NCBI GenBank assembly: GCA_003541895.1
Contig: DPLR01000638.1
Location: forward strand, 1-11,230
DNA: 11,230 nt
Reading direction: 5' to 3'
Origin: Cytophagales bacterium
GTDB lineage: Bacteria > Bacteroidota > Bacteroidia > Cytophagales > Cyclobacteriaceae
Below, one piece after another: positions 1 to 6,473 of the stretch. The first letter of the stretch is position 1. The number at the start of each line of letters is the position of its first letter. The notes beneath the pieces were generated by a model, which ran no database searches, was not told the DNA's origin, and worked only from the letters and a program-made list of their open reading frames with translations. The position numbers and the translations under genes are program-made.

Positions 1-1
1 T

Positions 2-748
2 TATGGAAAAATTGCTGCGGTAACGAACGGCATGAATTGTCAGAATTGCCACTTGAATGCAGGCACAAAACTTTTTGGGAATAATTATTCGGCCGTGGCT
101 TCCAATTATCCAAAATTTAGAGACCGCTCTGGAACGATCGAGTCTATCGAAAGAAGAGTGAATGACTGCATCGAGCGAAGTCTGAACGGAAAACCCCTTG
201 ACGATGACAGCAAAGAAATGAAAGCTCTCGTTGCTTACATCACTTGGGTTGGAAAAGATGTTCCTAAAAAAGCAACACCCCAAGGAGCAGGGATTGAAAA
301 ACTCCAATTGATTGATCGCGCTGCATCGCCACAAAAAGGGAAATGGGTTTATGAAAAGAATTGCATGCGTTGTCATGGAAATAATGGTGAGGGCGTGATG
401 AATGAGAATGGATTGGAGTGGAAGTATCCTCCGTTGTGGGGCGATCATAGTTTTAATATCGGTGCTGGTTTGTTGAGGCTTTCACGCTTGGCAGGTTATG
501 TAAAAGCAAATATGCCCTACGAAGTAGCAACCTACAACAACCCCGTTTTGACTGATGAAGAAGCGTGGGATGTAGCTGCTTATATTGCATCGATGCCTCG
601 ACCTGCAAAAGATATTTCAAAAGACTGGCCAGATATTTCCTCCAAGCCATTTGATCATCCGTTCGGCCCCTATGCCGATGGTTTTACAGAAGCTCAGCAC
701 AAGTATGGCCCTTTCGCGGCTATCATTAAAAAAAATAAGAAGAAATGA
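2..748 (+). CDS. Di-haem c-type cytochrome, TsdA (thiosulfate dehydrogenase)-like, 5' end outside window
   Basis: The reading frame is open from the left edge, so the N-terminus, including the expected export signal, lies outside the window; the first ATG at 32 sits directly before the first haem motif and is unlikely to be the real start. Numbering from that Met, there are two haem c sites: CQNCH (residues 3-7) and CMRCH (111-115), each followed by a cytochrome c fold. The stretch NCHLNAGTK, then YPKFRDRSGT, then NDCIERSLNG with Cys46, matches the TsdA family, where a Cys in this position is the distal ligand of the active-site haem. Met161 (KANMP) or Lys158 could be the distal ligand of haem 2. 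TsdA enzymes are periplasmic and interconvert thiosulfate and tetrathionate. The 3' end overlaps the next gene by 4 nt (ATGA), which suggests translational coupling. Substrate is inferred from motifs; another di-haem cytochrome role is possible. Confidence 0.8.
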   Translation, partial: YGKIAAVTNGMNCQNCHLNAGTKLFGNNYSAVASNYPKFRDRSGTIESIERRVNDCIERSLNGKPLDDDSKEMKALVAYITWVGKDVPKKATPQGAGIEKLQLIDRAASPQKGKWVYEKNCMRCHGNNGEGVMNENGLEWKYPPLWGDHSFNIGAGLLRLSRLAGYVKANMPYEVATYNNPVLTDEEAWDVAAYIASMPRPAKDISKDWPDISSKPFDHPFGPYADGFTEAQHKYGPFAAIIKKNKKK

Positions 749-1854
749 GAGTGGCGTTTGAGCGCAGATTGATTATTGTGCTTTTCCTTTTTTCCTTTTT
801 AGAAAATGACGCGCAAGAGAAGCCGGATTCAATGACGATACGCTACGATTTCTCAGGCAGATTTTTGTACAATACCATTTGGAGCGAACGCAGCTCTTTG
901 CAGCAATTCACGAAATATCATCCCCTCGGTGTTCAATTGGATTTTGGGATCATAAAAAACTCTCAGCGCACATGGAATTATTGCAACTGCTACACCCGCA
1001 ACGGTGTTTCAATTGGCTACTTTGATTTCAGGAACTCCTCTGAATTAGGGAATGCATTTACCTTTTCATTCTTTACCGAGCCTACGCTGTTTTCAACAAA
1101 TAATTTTTCTCTTTCTGCTCGTGGCAGTGTAGGGTTGGCAAGGCTAAATAAATTGTATGATAGCTTATCAAATCGCGATAATATATTTTTTAGTACACAA
1201 ATGAGTTATTACTTAATGTTGGGTGTCAATGCGAGATTGAAATTGAGTAAGAGCGTTTCTGCCTCTGCAATGACTTACATGAATCATATTTCTAACGGAG
1301 GAAGAAGAGAGCCAAACGAAGGGATGAATTTTTTTGGAGCTAGCTTAAGTATTGACTATGCGATCAACCATATCGAGTTGCAAAAGAGACAAAGAGAAAA
1401 ATTTACGGACAAAACTTTTGGATTAATGATCCACCCATTTGGTGCACAACGCACTGTGCAAGCAACGAATTACTTTGCCGAGGAAAAAAATGTGGTGCTG
1501 GGTGCAAATTTGGGTTTGATAAAACGAATTGGAAGAGTAAATGCCTTTGGTATTGGAGGAGAATTTTATTACGATGGAATCAATTCAGCATATCAGGCAC
1601 GAACGGGGCAGACTATTCAAACTGCTGTTGGTGGCGTAAGCATTCAGCATTATTTGTTTTTAGGAAAGTTATTGTTGGGTCAACAGTTGGCGATGTTTGT
1701 TACGCCAAATACAGGTTATGCACAACGCTTTTACGAACGTTTCTTTTTTGAATATGAGGTAAAGAAAGACTGGTATGCAGGTGTTACGCTAAAATCGCAT
1801 AAGGATCATTCAGATTATCTCGCTTTTTCGATAGGCCACAAACTGAAGTTATAA
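745..1854 (+). CDS. Outer-membrane acyloxyacyl hydrolase / PagL-like lipid A deacylase family protein
   Basis: This is a 369-residue exported protein. A basic N-terminus (RVAFERR) and a hydrophobic stretch (residues 9-18) are followed by a probable cleavage near NDA/QEK (about residue 23). The rest alternates aromatic and polar residues as in outer-membrane beta-barrel strands and ends in YLAFSIGHKLKL. The diagnostic element is MNHISNGGRREPNEGMNF at residues 179-196, matching the PagL (lipid A 3-O-deacylase) active-site region; His181 and Ser183 correspond to the catalytic His and Ser. The third catalytic residue (Glu in Pseudomonas PagL) cannot be placed with confidence. The protein is about twice the length of PagL, so barrel strands follow the motif, as I recall for Bacteroidota members. 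The likely role is removal of an acyl chain from lipid A; the reaction is inferred, not shown. The start overlaps the cytochrome stop codon by 4 nt, with a purine-rich stretch before it. Confidence 0.75.
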   Translation: MRVAFERRLIIVLFLFSFLENDAQEKPDSMTIRYDFSGRFLYNTIWSERSSLQQFTKYHPLGVQLDFGIIKNSQRTWNYCNCYTRNGVSIGYFDFRNSSELGNAFTFSFFTEPTLFSTNNFSLSARGSVGLARLNKLYDSLSNRDNIFFSTQMSYYLMLGVNARLKLSKSVSASAMTYMNHISNGGRREPNEGMNFFGASLSIDYAINHIELQKRQREKFTDKTFGLMIHPFGAQRTVQATNYFAEEKNVVLGANLGLIKRIGRVNAFGIGGEFYYDGINSAYQARTGQTIQTAVGGVSIQHYLFLGKLLLGQQLAMFVTPNTGYAQRFYERFFFEYEVKKDWYAGVTLKSHKDHSDYLAFSIGHKLKL

Positions 1855-2151
1855 TCAATTCAGTTCAATAAATTTTTCGAGGGAGAAGGCGTAGGTTCTT
1901 TCGGAGAAAAGTGTTTTCACTCTTCCCCACACTTGGCCGAACAGTTCTGACTTACGATAATTTTCCAAACTTTCAGGCTTGTCCCAGTGGCTTAGCGTGG
2001 TGTAAATCGTTTCATCATCAACATCTTTCAATAATTGCAAATGAGAACAGCCTTGAAAATTTCTAATGGCTTCCTTGTGTGTGTTGAAGATCTGCAAAAA
2101 TTCTTCTACACCCGCCTCTGTAAAATGCATTCGTACGATGCGTATGATCAT
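1855..2151 (-). CDS. Antibiotic biosynthesis monooxygenase (ABM) domain protein
   Basis: This is a 98-residue single-domain protein. It begins MIIRIVRMHF, typical of the first strand of the dimeric alpha/beta-barrel ABM fold (PF03992), and continues with AIRNFQGCSHLQLLKD (about residues 28-43), the strand containing YTTLSHWDKPESLENYRKS (50-68), and FGQVWGRVKTLF (71-82). The pattern of a Gly-Cys turn, a TxxxW strand and an ENYRxSE helix is the usual family signature. Members include quinol monooxygenases and haem-degrading enzymes, but many small Bacteroidota versions have no known substrate, so no reaction is assigned. The start codon lies 8 nt after the stop codon of the DUF62 gene, so the two are probably one transcript. 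The stop codon (reverse complement of 1855-1857) directly abuts the TAA of the convergent gene at 1852-1854. No Shine-Dalgarno is visible. Confidence 0.8.
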   Translation of the reverse strand: MIIRIVRMHFTEAGVEEFLQIFNTHKEAIRNFQGCSHLQLLKDVDDETIYTTLSHWDKPESLENYRKSELFGQVWGRVKTLFSERTYAFSLEKFIELN

Positions 2152-2159
2152 GCTGAATT

Positions 2160-2936
2160 TTAGTTTTCGTCAAAAATGATGTTTATCGTGCTGTCTAGTT
2201 CCATGCCTAATAAATCGCAGGCACGGCCTTTGTAAATTCCAATTTCGAGCAACCCGAGTGTATTAAAAATAATAAAGCAATCACCTTGCTCGGTTTGATG
2301 ATAGTTTGAATTAATCCGCCTGAATTTTTCGCGCGCAAATTGGATCGTATAATTTTTATCCTTGCTTAAAATATCGAAGTCGGTTTTTGTAATGTTGGTG
2401 ATCAGGTTTCCATAGTTATCAATACGGATCACGTGGCCGGTGATTTGCTTTCGCGTGGCTTTCACCGCACGGCCAATCATTTTCTTGAACGCCTGCATCG
2501 GTTTGCCAAGCGTGGTAATAGCAACGCCACTGGCCAACTTTGCTGCGGTAACAGCAAATATTTCTTTCTCGGGAAATGTACTTTGAATGGGATTGATCGA
2601 ATTCAAATCTACGGCTTGCTGGTGCGTTTTATCACTGAGCAACCCAAACAATCCATTATCAGACCCAATAAAAAAATGATCATCTAATTGAACTGCAATA
2701 AATGAAGTATCCGGATAACCAACCGCATCAACGGCCACCAAATGAACCGTTCCTTTGGGGAAATCGTTGTACACACTTTTCAGAACGAAGGCACCATGAG
2801 CAATATCGCAAGGCGCAATTTGATGACTGATGTCGATAATTGTAAGCCCAGGGTTAACACTCAATATCTTGGCTTTGATGGCTGCTGCGTAATGATCGGC
2901 TTCACCGCTGTCGGTGAGAAGTGTAACGATGGCCAT
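2160..2936 (-). CDS. DUF62 / SAM hydroxide adenosyltransferase (SAM hydrolase-like) family protein, catalytic triad apparently lost
   Basis: The 258 residues match the SAM hydrolase/halogenase superfamily (PF01887): TLLTDSGEADHY (5-16), IIDISHQIAPCDIAHGAFVL (33-52), FPKGTVHLVAVD (59-70), IGSDNGLFGLL (90-100) and the C-terminal barrel motif IDNYGNLITN (172-181). Characterised hydrolases use an Asp-Arg-His triad that converts SAM to adenosine and methionine. Here Asp70 is kept, but the following VDPGVG-type segment reads AVGYPDTS with no Arg, and the TFHGRD-type segment reads TFPEKE (120-125), with Pro for His. Activity is therefore doubtful, or uses other residues. I chose the ATG at 2934-2936: the frame extends to a TTG at 2967-2969, but that codon falls inside a TAnnTTTG promoter box and the family begins at MAIxTLxTD. 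This gene leads a two-gene minus-strand operon with the ABM gene and is divergent from phoH. Confidence 0.85.
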   Translation of the reverse strand: MAIVTLLTDSGEADHYAAAIKAKILSVNPGLTIIDISHQIAPCDIAHGAFVLKSVYNDFPKGTVHLVAVDAVGYPDTSFIAVQLDDHFFIGSDNGLFGLLSDKTHQQAVDLNSINPIQSTFPEKEIFAVTAAKLASGVAITTLGKPMQAFKKMIGRAVKATRKQITGHVIRIDNYGNLITNITKTDFDILSKDKNYTIQFAREKFRRINSNYHQTEQGDCFIIFNTLGLLEIGIYKGRACDLLGMELDSTINIIFDEN

Positions 2937-2941
2937 CCGAG

Positions 2942-2975
2942 CTATTTTTGTGTTAAATTTATGGCGCAAAAATAG
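2942..2975. promoter_or_regulatory. Perfect inverted repeat made of two opposed TAnnTTTG promoter boxes
   Basis: CTATTTTTG at 2942-2950 and its exact reverse complement CAAAAATAG at 2967-2975 flank a 16-nt spacer. Each arm contains a perfect TAnnTTTG, the -7 element of Bacteroidota promoters: the left arm reads rightward towards phoH, the right arm leftward towards the DUF62 gene. For the leftward box, a TTTG at 2997-3000 (minus strand) could be the -33 element, with a 22-nt spacer. No clear -33 TTTG is seen for the rightward box. The predicted starts would nearly coincide, so the two polymerase sites should exclude each other. A regulator operator or chance is the alternative. Confidence 0.45.
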
Positions 2976-3013
2976 TCATTAACATTGTTTTAAAATCAAA
3001 AGTCAAAAAGGAA

Positions 3014-3967
3014 TTGATCGAAAAAACTATCACACTCGAAAATGTTTCGCTGCTCGATTTTCTCGGCATCGAAAATAAAAACATCAATGAATTAGCAGCC
3101 GCTTTCCCAAAGAGCAAGATTGTATCGCGTGGCAACGAAATCTTTGTGAAAGGAGAAACACCAGAAATTATTCAGATCACTGATATTCTGAATTCACTTA
3201 TTGATCATTTCCATCAGTTCGGTAAGATCACGGAGGAAAATGTGCGAGGCTATATTTCGCAAGAGCGCCAAGAATTTGTTCCTGATGATTCGCCTGAGGG
3301 AATAATTATTTATGGTGCCAAAGGATCGCTTATCAAAGCAAAGACGGTAAACCAGCAGAAACTCGTTCAATCCGTTCGCGAAAATGATTTGGTGTTTGCC
3401 CTTGGCCCTGCCGGAACGGGTAAGACTTTTGTGTCGGTGGCTCTTGCAGTGAAAGCACTGAAGAATAAAGTGGTGAAGAAAATCATCATTACAAGGCCGG
3501 CTGTTGAAGCAGGGGAGAACCTCGGTTTTTTGCCGGGCGACCTCAAAGAAAAAATTGATCCATATTTGCGCCCCATTTACGATGCGCTGAACGATATGAT
3601 CTCTTTTGAGAAACTGAAGTTCTACATGGAGCGTGAAGTGATTGAGATTGCGCCACTCGCGTACATGCGCGGCCGAACGTTAAACAACGCATTCATTTTA
3701 TTGGATGAAGCACAAAACACCACCCCAATGCAAATGAAAATGTTTCTTACGCGCATGGGTCCTGATTCAAAAATGATTGTGACGGGCGATACCTCGCAAA
3801 TCGATTTGCCTCCTAACCAACGATCGGGCTTGAAAGAAGCGGTGAGAATTTTGAATCAAACGAAGGGCATTGGATTTGTTGAATTGAGTGAGCGCGATGT
3901 GGTGCGTCACAAATTGGTGCGCGACATTATTGAGGCGTATGGAAAAGCAGGAACGGAAAGGGCGTGA
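3014..3967 (+). CDS. phoH: PhoH-like P-loop ATPase
   Basis: This 317-residue cytoplasmic protein has the standard PhoH/PhoL layout. An N-terminal region of about 110 residues (ENVSLLDFLGIENKNI, then KIVSRGNEIFVKGE) precedes the ATPase. Walker A is GPAGTGKT at 131-138, followed by ITRPAVEAGENLGFLPGDL (159-177), Walker B ILLDEAQN (228-235) and the sensor-like VTGDTSQIDLP (256-266). PhoH proteins are ATPases/putative helicases linked to RNA metabolism; the precise role is unsettled. The start is a TTG: no in-frame ATG lies near, and the N-terminus EKTITLENVSLLDFLG fits the family from exactly this point. A weak AAAGGA (3007-3012) is too close to act as a normal Shine-Dalgarno. The length is complete for the family. 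The gene is divergent from the DUF62 operon and is followed by a lipoprotein gene with its own promoter-like box. Confidence 0.93.
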   Translation: MIEKTITLENVSLLDFLGIENKNINELAAAFPKSKIVSRGNEIFVKGETPEIIQITDILNSLIDHFHQFGKITEENVRGYISQERQEFVPDDSPEGIIIYGAKGSLIKAKTVNQQKLVQSVRENDLVFALGPAGTGKTFVSVALAVKALKNKVVKKIIITRPAVEAGENLGFLPGDLKEKIDPYLRPIYDALNDMISFEKLKFYMEREVIEIAPLAYMRGRTLNNAFILLDEAQNTTPMQMKMFLTRMGPDSKMIVTGDTSQIDLPPNQRSGLKEAVRILNQTKGIGFVELSERDVVRHKLVRDIIEAYGKAGTERA

Positions 3968-3999
3968 TCTAAATCATTACTTATTTTGTCAGTGAGACT

Positions 4000-4007
4000 T
4001 AATTTTG
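4000..4007 (+). promoter_or_regulatory. TAATTTTG, candidate -7 promoter box for the small lipoprotein gene
   Basis: This is a perfect TAnnTTTG match in the short gap after phoH, 10 nt before the ATG at 4018 and 25 nt before the preferred ATG at 4033. A near copy (TTATTTTGT, 3981-3989) lies 18 nt upstream. No TTTG is present at the usual 17-23 nt distance, so the -33 element is weak or absent. The implied transcription start near 4011-4014 favours the start at 4033, which gets a leader of about 20 nt. Confidence 0.4.
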
Positions 4008-4032
4008 TGATGTTAAAATGGGGAAGAATCAA

Positions 4033-4344
4033 ATGAGGTTCATTTTGATATTATTAGTGATTTTGGGTTGTAGGTACGATGACACAAGCAGAGTGAAATA
4101 CAACTCAATAATTACGGGTTATGATGTTCGCGATTGCGCTTGCTGTGGAGGTTTGCTGATTAATTTTGAAGACCAAACGCAACCCTATCAAGGAAATTAT
4201 TTTTTAATTGATAACACTCCGTCTGATTTGGGAATAGAGGCTAACTCAACTTTTCCAATTTATGCTCTTGTAGAGTATTTAGTTACATCCAATGTTTGCG
4301 GGGGCAACCATGTTCATATCACTTCTTTCAAAAAGATAAAATAG
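4033..4344 (+). CDS. Small Cys-rich putative lipoprotein with CxCCGG motif, function unknown
   Basis: The protein is 103 residues from the preferred ATG at 4033; an in-frame ATG at 4018 adds five. I prefer 4033 because GGGGAAG (4020-4026) is well placed as a Shine-Dalgarno and the product then begins with a compact signal peptide, MRFILILLVILGC, ending in a plausible lipobox with Cys13 as the lipidation site. The mature part has DCACCGG (Cys35, 37, 38) and a single downstream CGGNHVHI (Cys89), with a short beta-rich region between. I recall small Bacteroidota lipoproteins with a similar CxCCGGW/L-I pattern and no known function. The four mature cysteines could form disulfides or bind a metal. 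It sits alone between phoH and comEC with 66 nt downstream, so context gives no clear role. Confidence is high that it is a gene and low on function. Confidence 0.75.
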   Translation: MRFILILLVILGCRYDDTSRVKYNSIITGYDVRDCACCGGLLINFEDQTQPYQGNYFLIDNTPSDLGIEANSTFPIYALVEYLVTSNVCGGNHVHITSFKKIK

Positions 4345-4366
4345 GACAGCCCAATTGTTGTTCTCA

Positions 4367-4404
4367 TTTTAAATCTTGAATTTTAAATAGTCAATATTGA
4401 ATTT
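4367..4404. repeat. Short AT-rich direct repeats in the gap before comEC
   Basis: TTTTAAAT occurs at 4367-4374 and 4381-4388 (14-nt period; the two 14-mers agree at 11 positions). TTGAATTT occurs at 4376-4383 and 4397-4404 (21-nt period). The 66-nt gap 4345-4410 otherwise holds no clear terminator hairpin and no TAnnTTTG box. This may be simple AT-rich intergenic sequence or a degenerate intergenic repeat. Confidence 0.3.
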
Positions 4405-4410
4405 CTAAAA

Positions 4411-6468
4411 ATGAAGTGGCAACCCTTCCCTATGCTGCGAATAGCTCTATTTTTTACGGGAGGTGTTTTGCTCGGTATTTACCAACCTGACGTTGTGTCT
4501 TTTCAAACTGCCATTCTTTTTCTTGCTGCCTTTTTAATTTCGTTTTTTATCTCTCGGTTTATTTTTAAATCATCCGAATTCTATAATGGCCTCTTCGGTT
4601 TATTGGCAATTTTTCTTTTGGGCTACGCCCGGTTAATTCTCTCAACTGATTCTCGAAACGAAAATCATTTATCAAAAATCAAAGATGAGATCACTGTTTA
4701 TGAAGGGATTGTTCGAAGTGTTCCCGAAGAAAAAGCAAACTCATGGAAGATAGAAGTGTCATTGTTAGATGTAAAGACAGAAACCTGGCAACCGGTAACA
4801 GGTAATTTACTACTCTATATTTCGAAGAAGGGCAATCCGAAAACCAATTGGGAATATGGCGATCGAATTTTGGTGCACGGAAGTCCGCAAGAATTAAAAC
4901 CTCCGGCCAATCCGGGGGAGTTTGATTTTAAACGTTTCCTGAGTTTTAAAAATATTTTGCATCAACAATTTGTTCAGGCCAATGATGTGCAATTAATTCA
5001 TCCGTCTACTGACAAAGGGTTTATCTATTATTCACATCAGGCGCGCGCTTGGTGTATGGATAAATTAAATGCCTTTGTTCATGGCGAAAATGAGCGTGCC
5101 ATTGCTATTGCGTTGGTGTTGGGCGTAACGGATGGCATCGACAATGATTTGCAAAATGCCTACGCAGCCAGTGGTGCAATGCACGTGTTAGCCGTGTCAG
5201 GAATGCACGTAGGAATTATTTATGCGATCATCCTTTTTCTTTTTAAGCCAATCGATAAAAAAAGAAATGGCAAATGGGTTATCGCAATCGTAAGTTTATT
5301 TTGTCTTTGGGTTTTTTCGTTCGTCACTGGAAATTCTCCTTCCGTACTTCGAGCTGTAACTATGTTTTCATTTATTGCCGTTGCTCGGCCTTTTGGTAAA
5401 CGCACGAATATTTATAATACGCTTGCGGCCTCGGTCTTGGTGCTTTTGATTTACAATCCTTACCTGATTATGTCAGTTGGTTTCCAGCTTTCGTATTTGG
5501 CGGTGCTTGGAATTGTTTATCTGCAGCGACCCATCTATCAGCTTTGGGAGATTGGAAATTATGCCGGTGATTGGATTTGGAAGATCACGTGTATTTCTTT
5601 CGCAGCACAAGCTTCAACGTTTGCGCTGGGCTTACTTTACTTCCATCAATTTCCCTCGTATTTTTTGGTTTCAAATTTATTTGTCATTCCTTTATCCACG
5701 ATCGTTCTCTTGGGTGGAATTTTTCTGCTCACGATCAGTTTCATTTCGCCTTTGGCGAACTTGGTTGGAGTGGCTTTGGAATTCTTTATCAAAATTTTAA
5801 ATGGAATTGTGTTTACAACAGAGTCGCTTCCGCTGAGCCTAATCAATAATATTCATATTACCATTTTTCAATGTTGGCTGCTGATGGCCATTTTGCTGGC
5901 GTTGGTTTTGCTTTTTGAATTCAAATCCATTCGGTGGCTGTACATAGCATTCTCATGCACATTTCTCTTTTCACTAATTCAATGGATGCATTTTACCAAT
6001 GAGGTTGACCAAAAGCAGATGATCGTTTATAGTATTAATAAACACAGTGCAATAGAATTTATAGACCATGGACAATCTTATTTTTTGGCTGACTCATCCT
6101 TGATTAAGGATCGCGAACGGATTCGTTTTCACATTCTACCCAATCGATTGATTCACGGAGTATCATCCACCTCTTATACCATTCCTTTTAGTACAAAAGT
6201 GAACGACTTCAATTGTTTTCAATGGAATAATTCCAGTCTTGCATACGTGGATAAACCTAATTCACATATACCTGAAAATCTCTATCTGGATTATCTAGTG
6301 ATTGGAAGTGATGCATTGTCAAAAAATCAGATCAGTAAATTGAAAGTAAGACACGTTATATTTGATGGAAGTAATTCAATGCGGTATGTTGATAAAATGG
6401 TTGCGCTTTTGAGTTTGATGAACATTTCAACTCATGCGGTGTTAAAAGATAGAGCATTTGTAAAATAA
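4411..6468 (+). CDS. comEC: ComEC/Rec2 family competence protein (DNA-uptake channel)
   Basis: This is a 685-residue polytopic inner-membrane protein. Residues 10-75 hold the first hydrophobic segments. A soluble region with an OB-like DUF4131 domain follows (about 90-195: VYEGIVRSVPEE, YGDRILVHGSPQELKPPANPGEFDF). The Competence domain (about 225-505) carries the family signature ALVLGVTDGIDNDLQNAY (234-251), GAMHVLAVSGMHVGIIY (255-271), GNSPSVLRAVTMFSF (307-321) and GFQLSYLAVLGIVY (357-370), with many membrane helices. ComEC translocates single-stranded DNA into the cytoplasm during transformation. The C-terminal part (about 530-685) ends in DYLVIGSDAL and VRHVIFDGSN, which look like remnants of the metallo-beta-lactamase-like nuclease domain of Firmicutes ComEC without its His-rich metal motifs. 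The start ATG has no Shine-Dalgarno. The next gene begins 5 nt downstream. Confidence 0.92.
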   Translation: MKWQPFPMLRIALFFTGGVLLGIYQPDVVSFQTAILFLAAFLISFFISRFIFKSSEFYNGLFGLLAIFLLGYARLILSTDSRNENHLSKIKDEITVYEGIVRSVPEEKANSWKIEVSLLDVKTETWQPVTGNLLLYISKKGNPKTNWEYGDRILVHGSPQELKPPANPGEFDFKRFLSFKNILHQQFVQANDVQLIHPSTDKGFIYYSHQARAWCMDKLNAFVHGENERAIAIALVLGVTDGIDNDLQNAYAASGAMHVLAVSGMHVGIIYAIILFLFKPIDKKRNGKWVIAIVSLFCLWVFSFVTGNSPSVLRAVTMFSFIAVARPFGKRTNIYNTLAASVLVLLIYNPYLIMSVGFQLSYLAVLGIVYLQRPIYQLWEIGNYAGDWIWKITCISFAAQASTFALGLLYFHQFPSYFLVSNLFVIPLSTIVLLGGIFLLTISFISPLANLVGVALEFFIKILNGIVFTTESLPLSLINNIHITIFQCWLLMAILLALVLLFEFKSIRWLYIAFSCTFLFSLIQWMHFTNEVDQKQMIVYSINKHSAIEFIDHGQSYFLADSSLIKDRERIRFHILPNRLIHGVSSTSYTIPFSTKVNDFNCFQWNNSSLAYVDKPNSHIPENLYLDYLVIGSDALSKNQISKLKVRHVIFDGSNSMRYVDKMVALLSLMNISTHAVLKDRAFVK

Positions 6469-6473
6469 TAACT

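Noticed and set aside
2937..2969. Eleven-residue N-terminal extension of the DUF62 protein from a TTG
   Set aside because: The TTG lies inside the TAnnTTTG box, the extension matches no family feature, and the ATG at 2934-2936 begins the conserved domain.
2433..2975. Two + strand open frames of 84 and 77 codons opposite the DUF62 gene
   Set aside because: Both are antisense to a recognisable protein, have no family resemblance and no ribosome site.
3982..3988. TATTTTG as a second promoter box before the lipoprotein gene
   Set aside because: It is one base short of TAnnTTTG and has no suitable -33 element; the box at 4000-4007 is the better match.
5477..5849. Two overlapping + strand open frames inside comEC
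   Set aside because: They sit in other frames of a strongly conserved membrane domain; their aromatic- and Ser-rich content is what out-of-frame comEC sequence would give.
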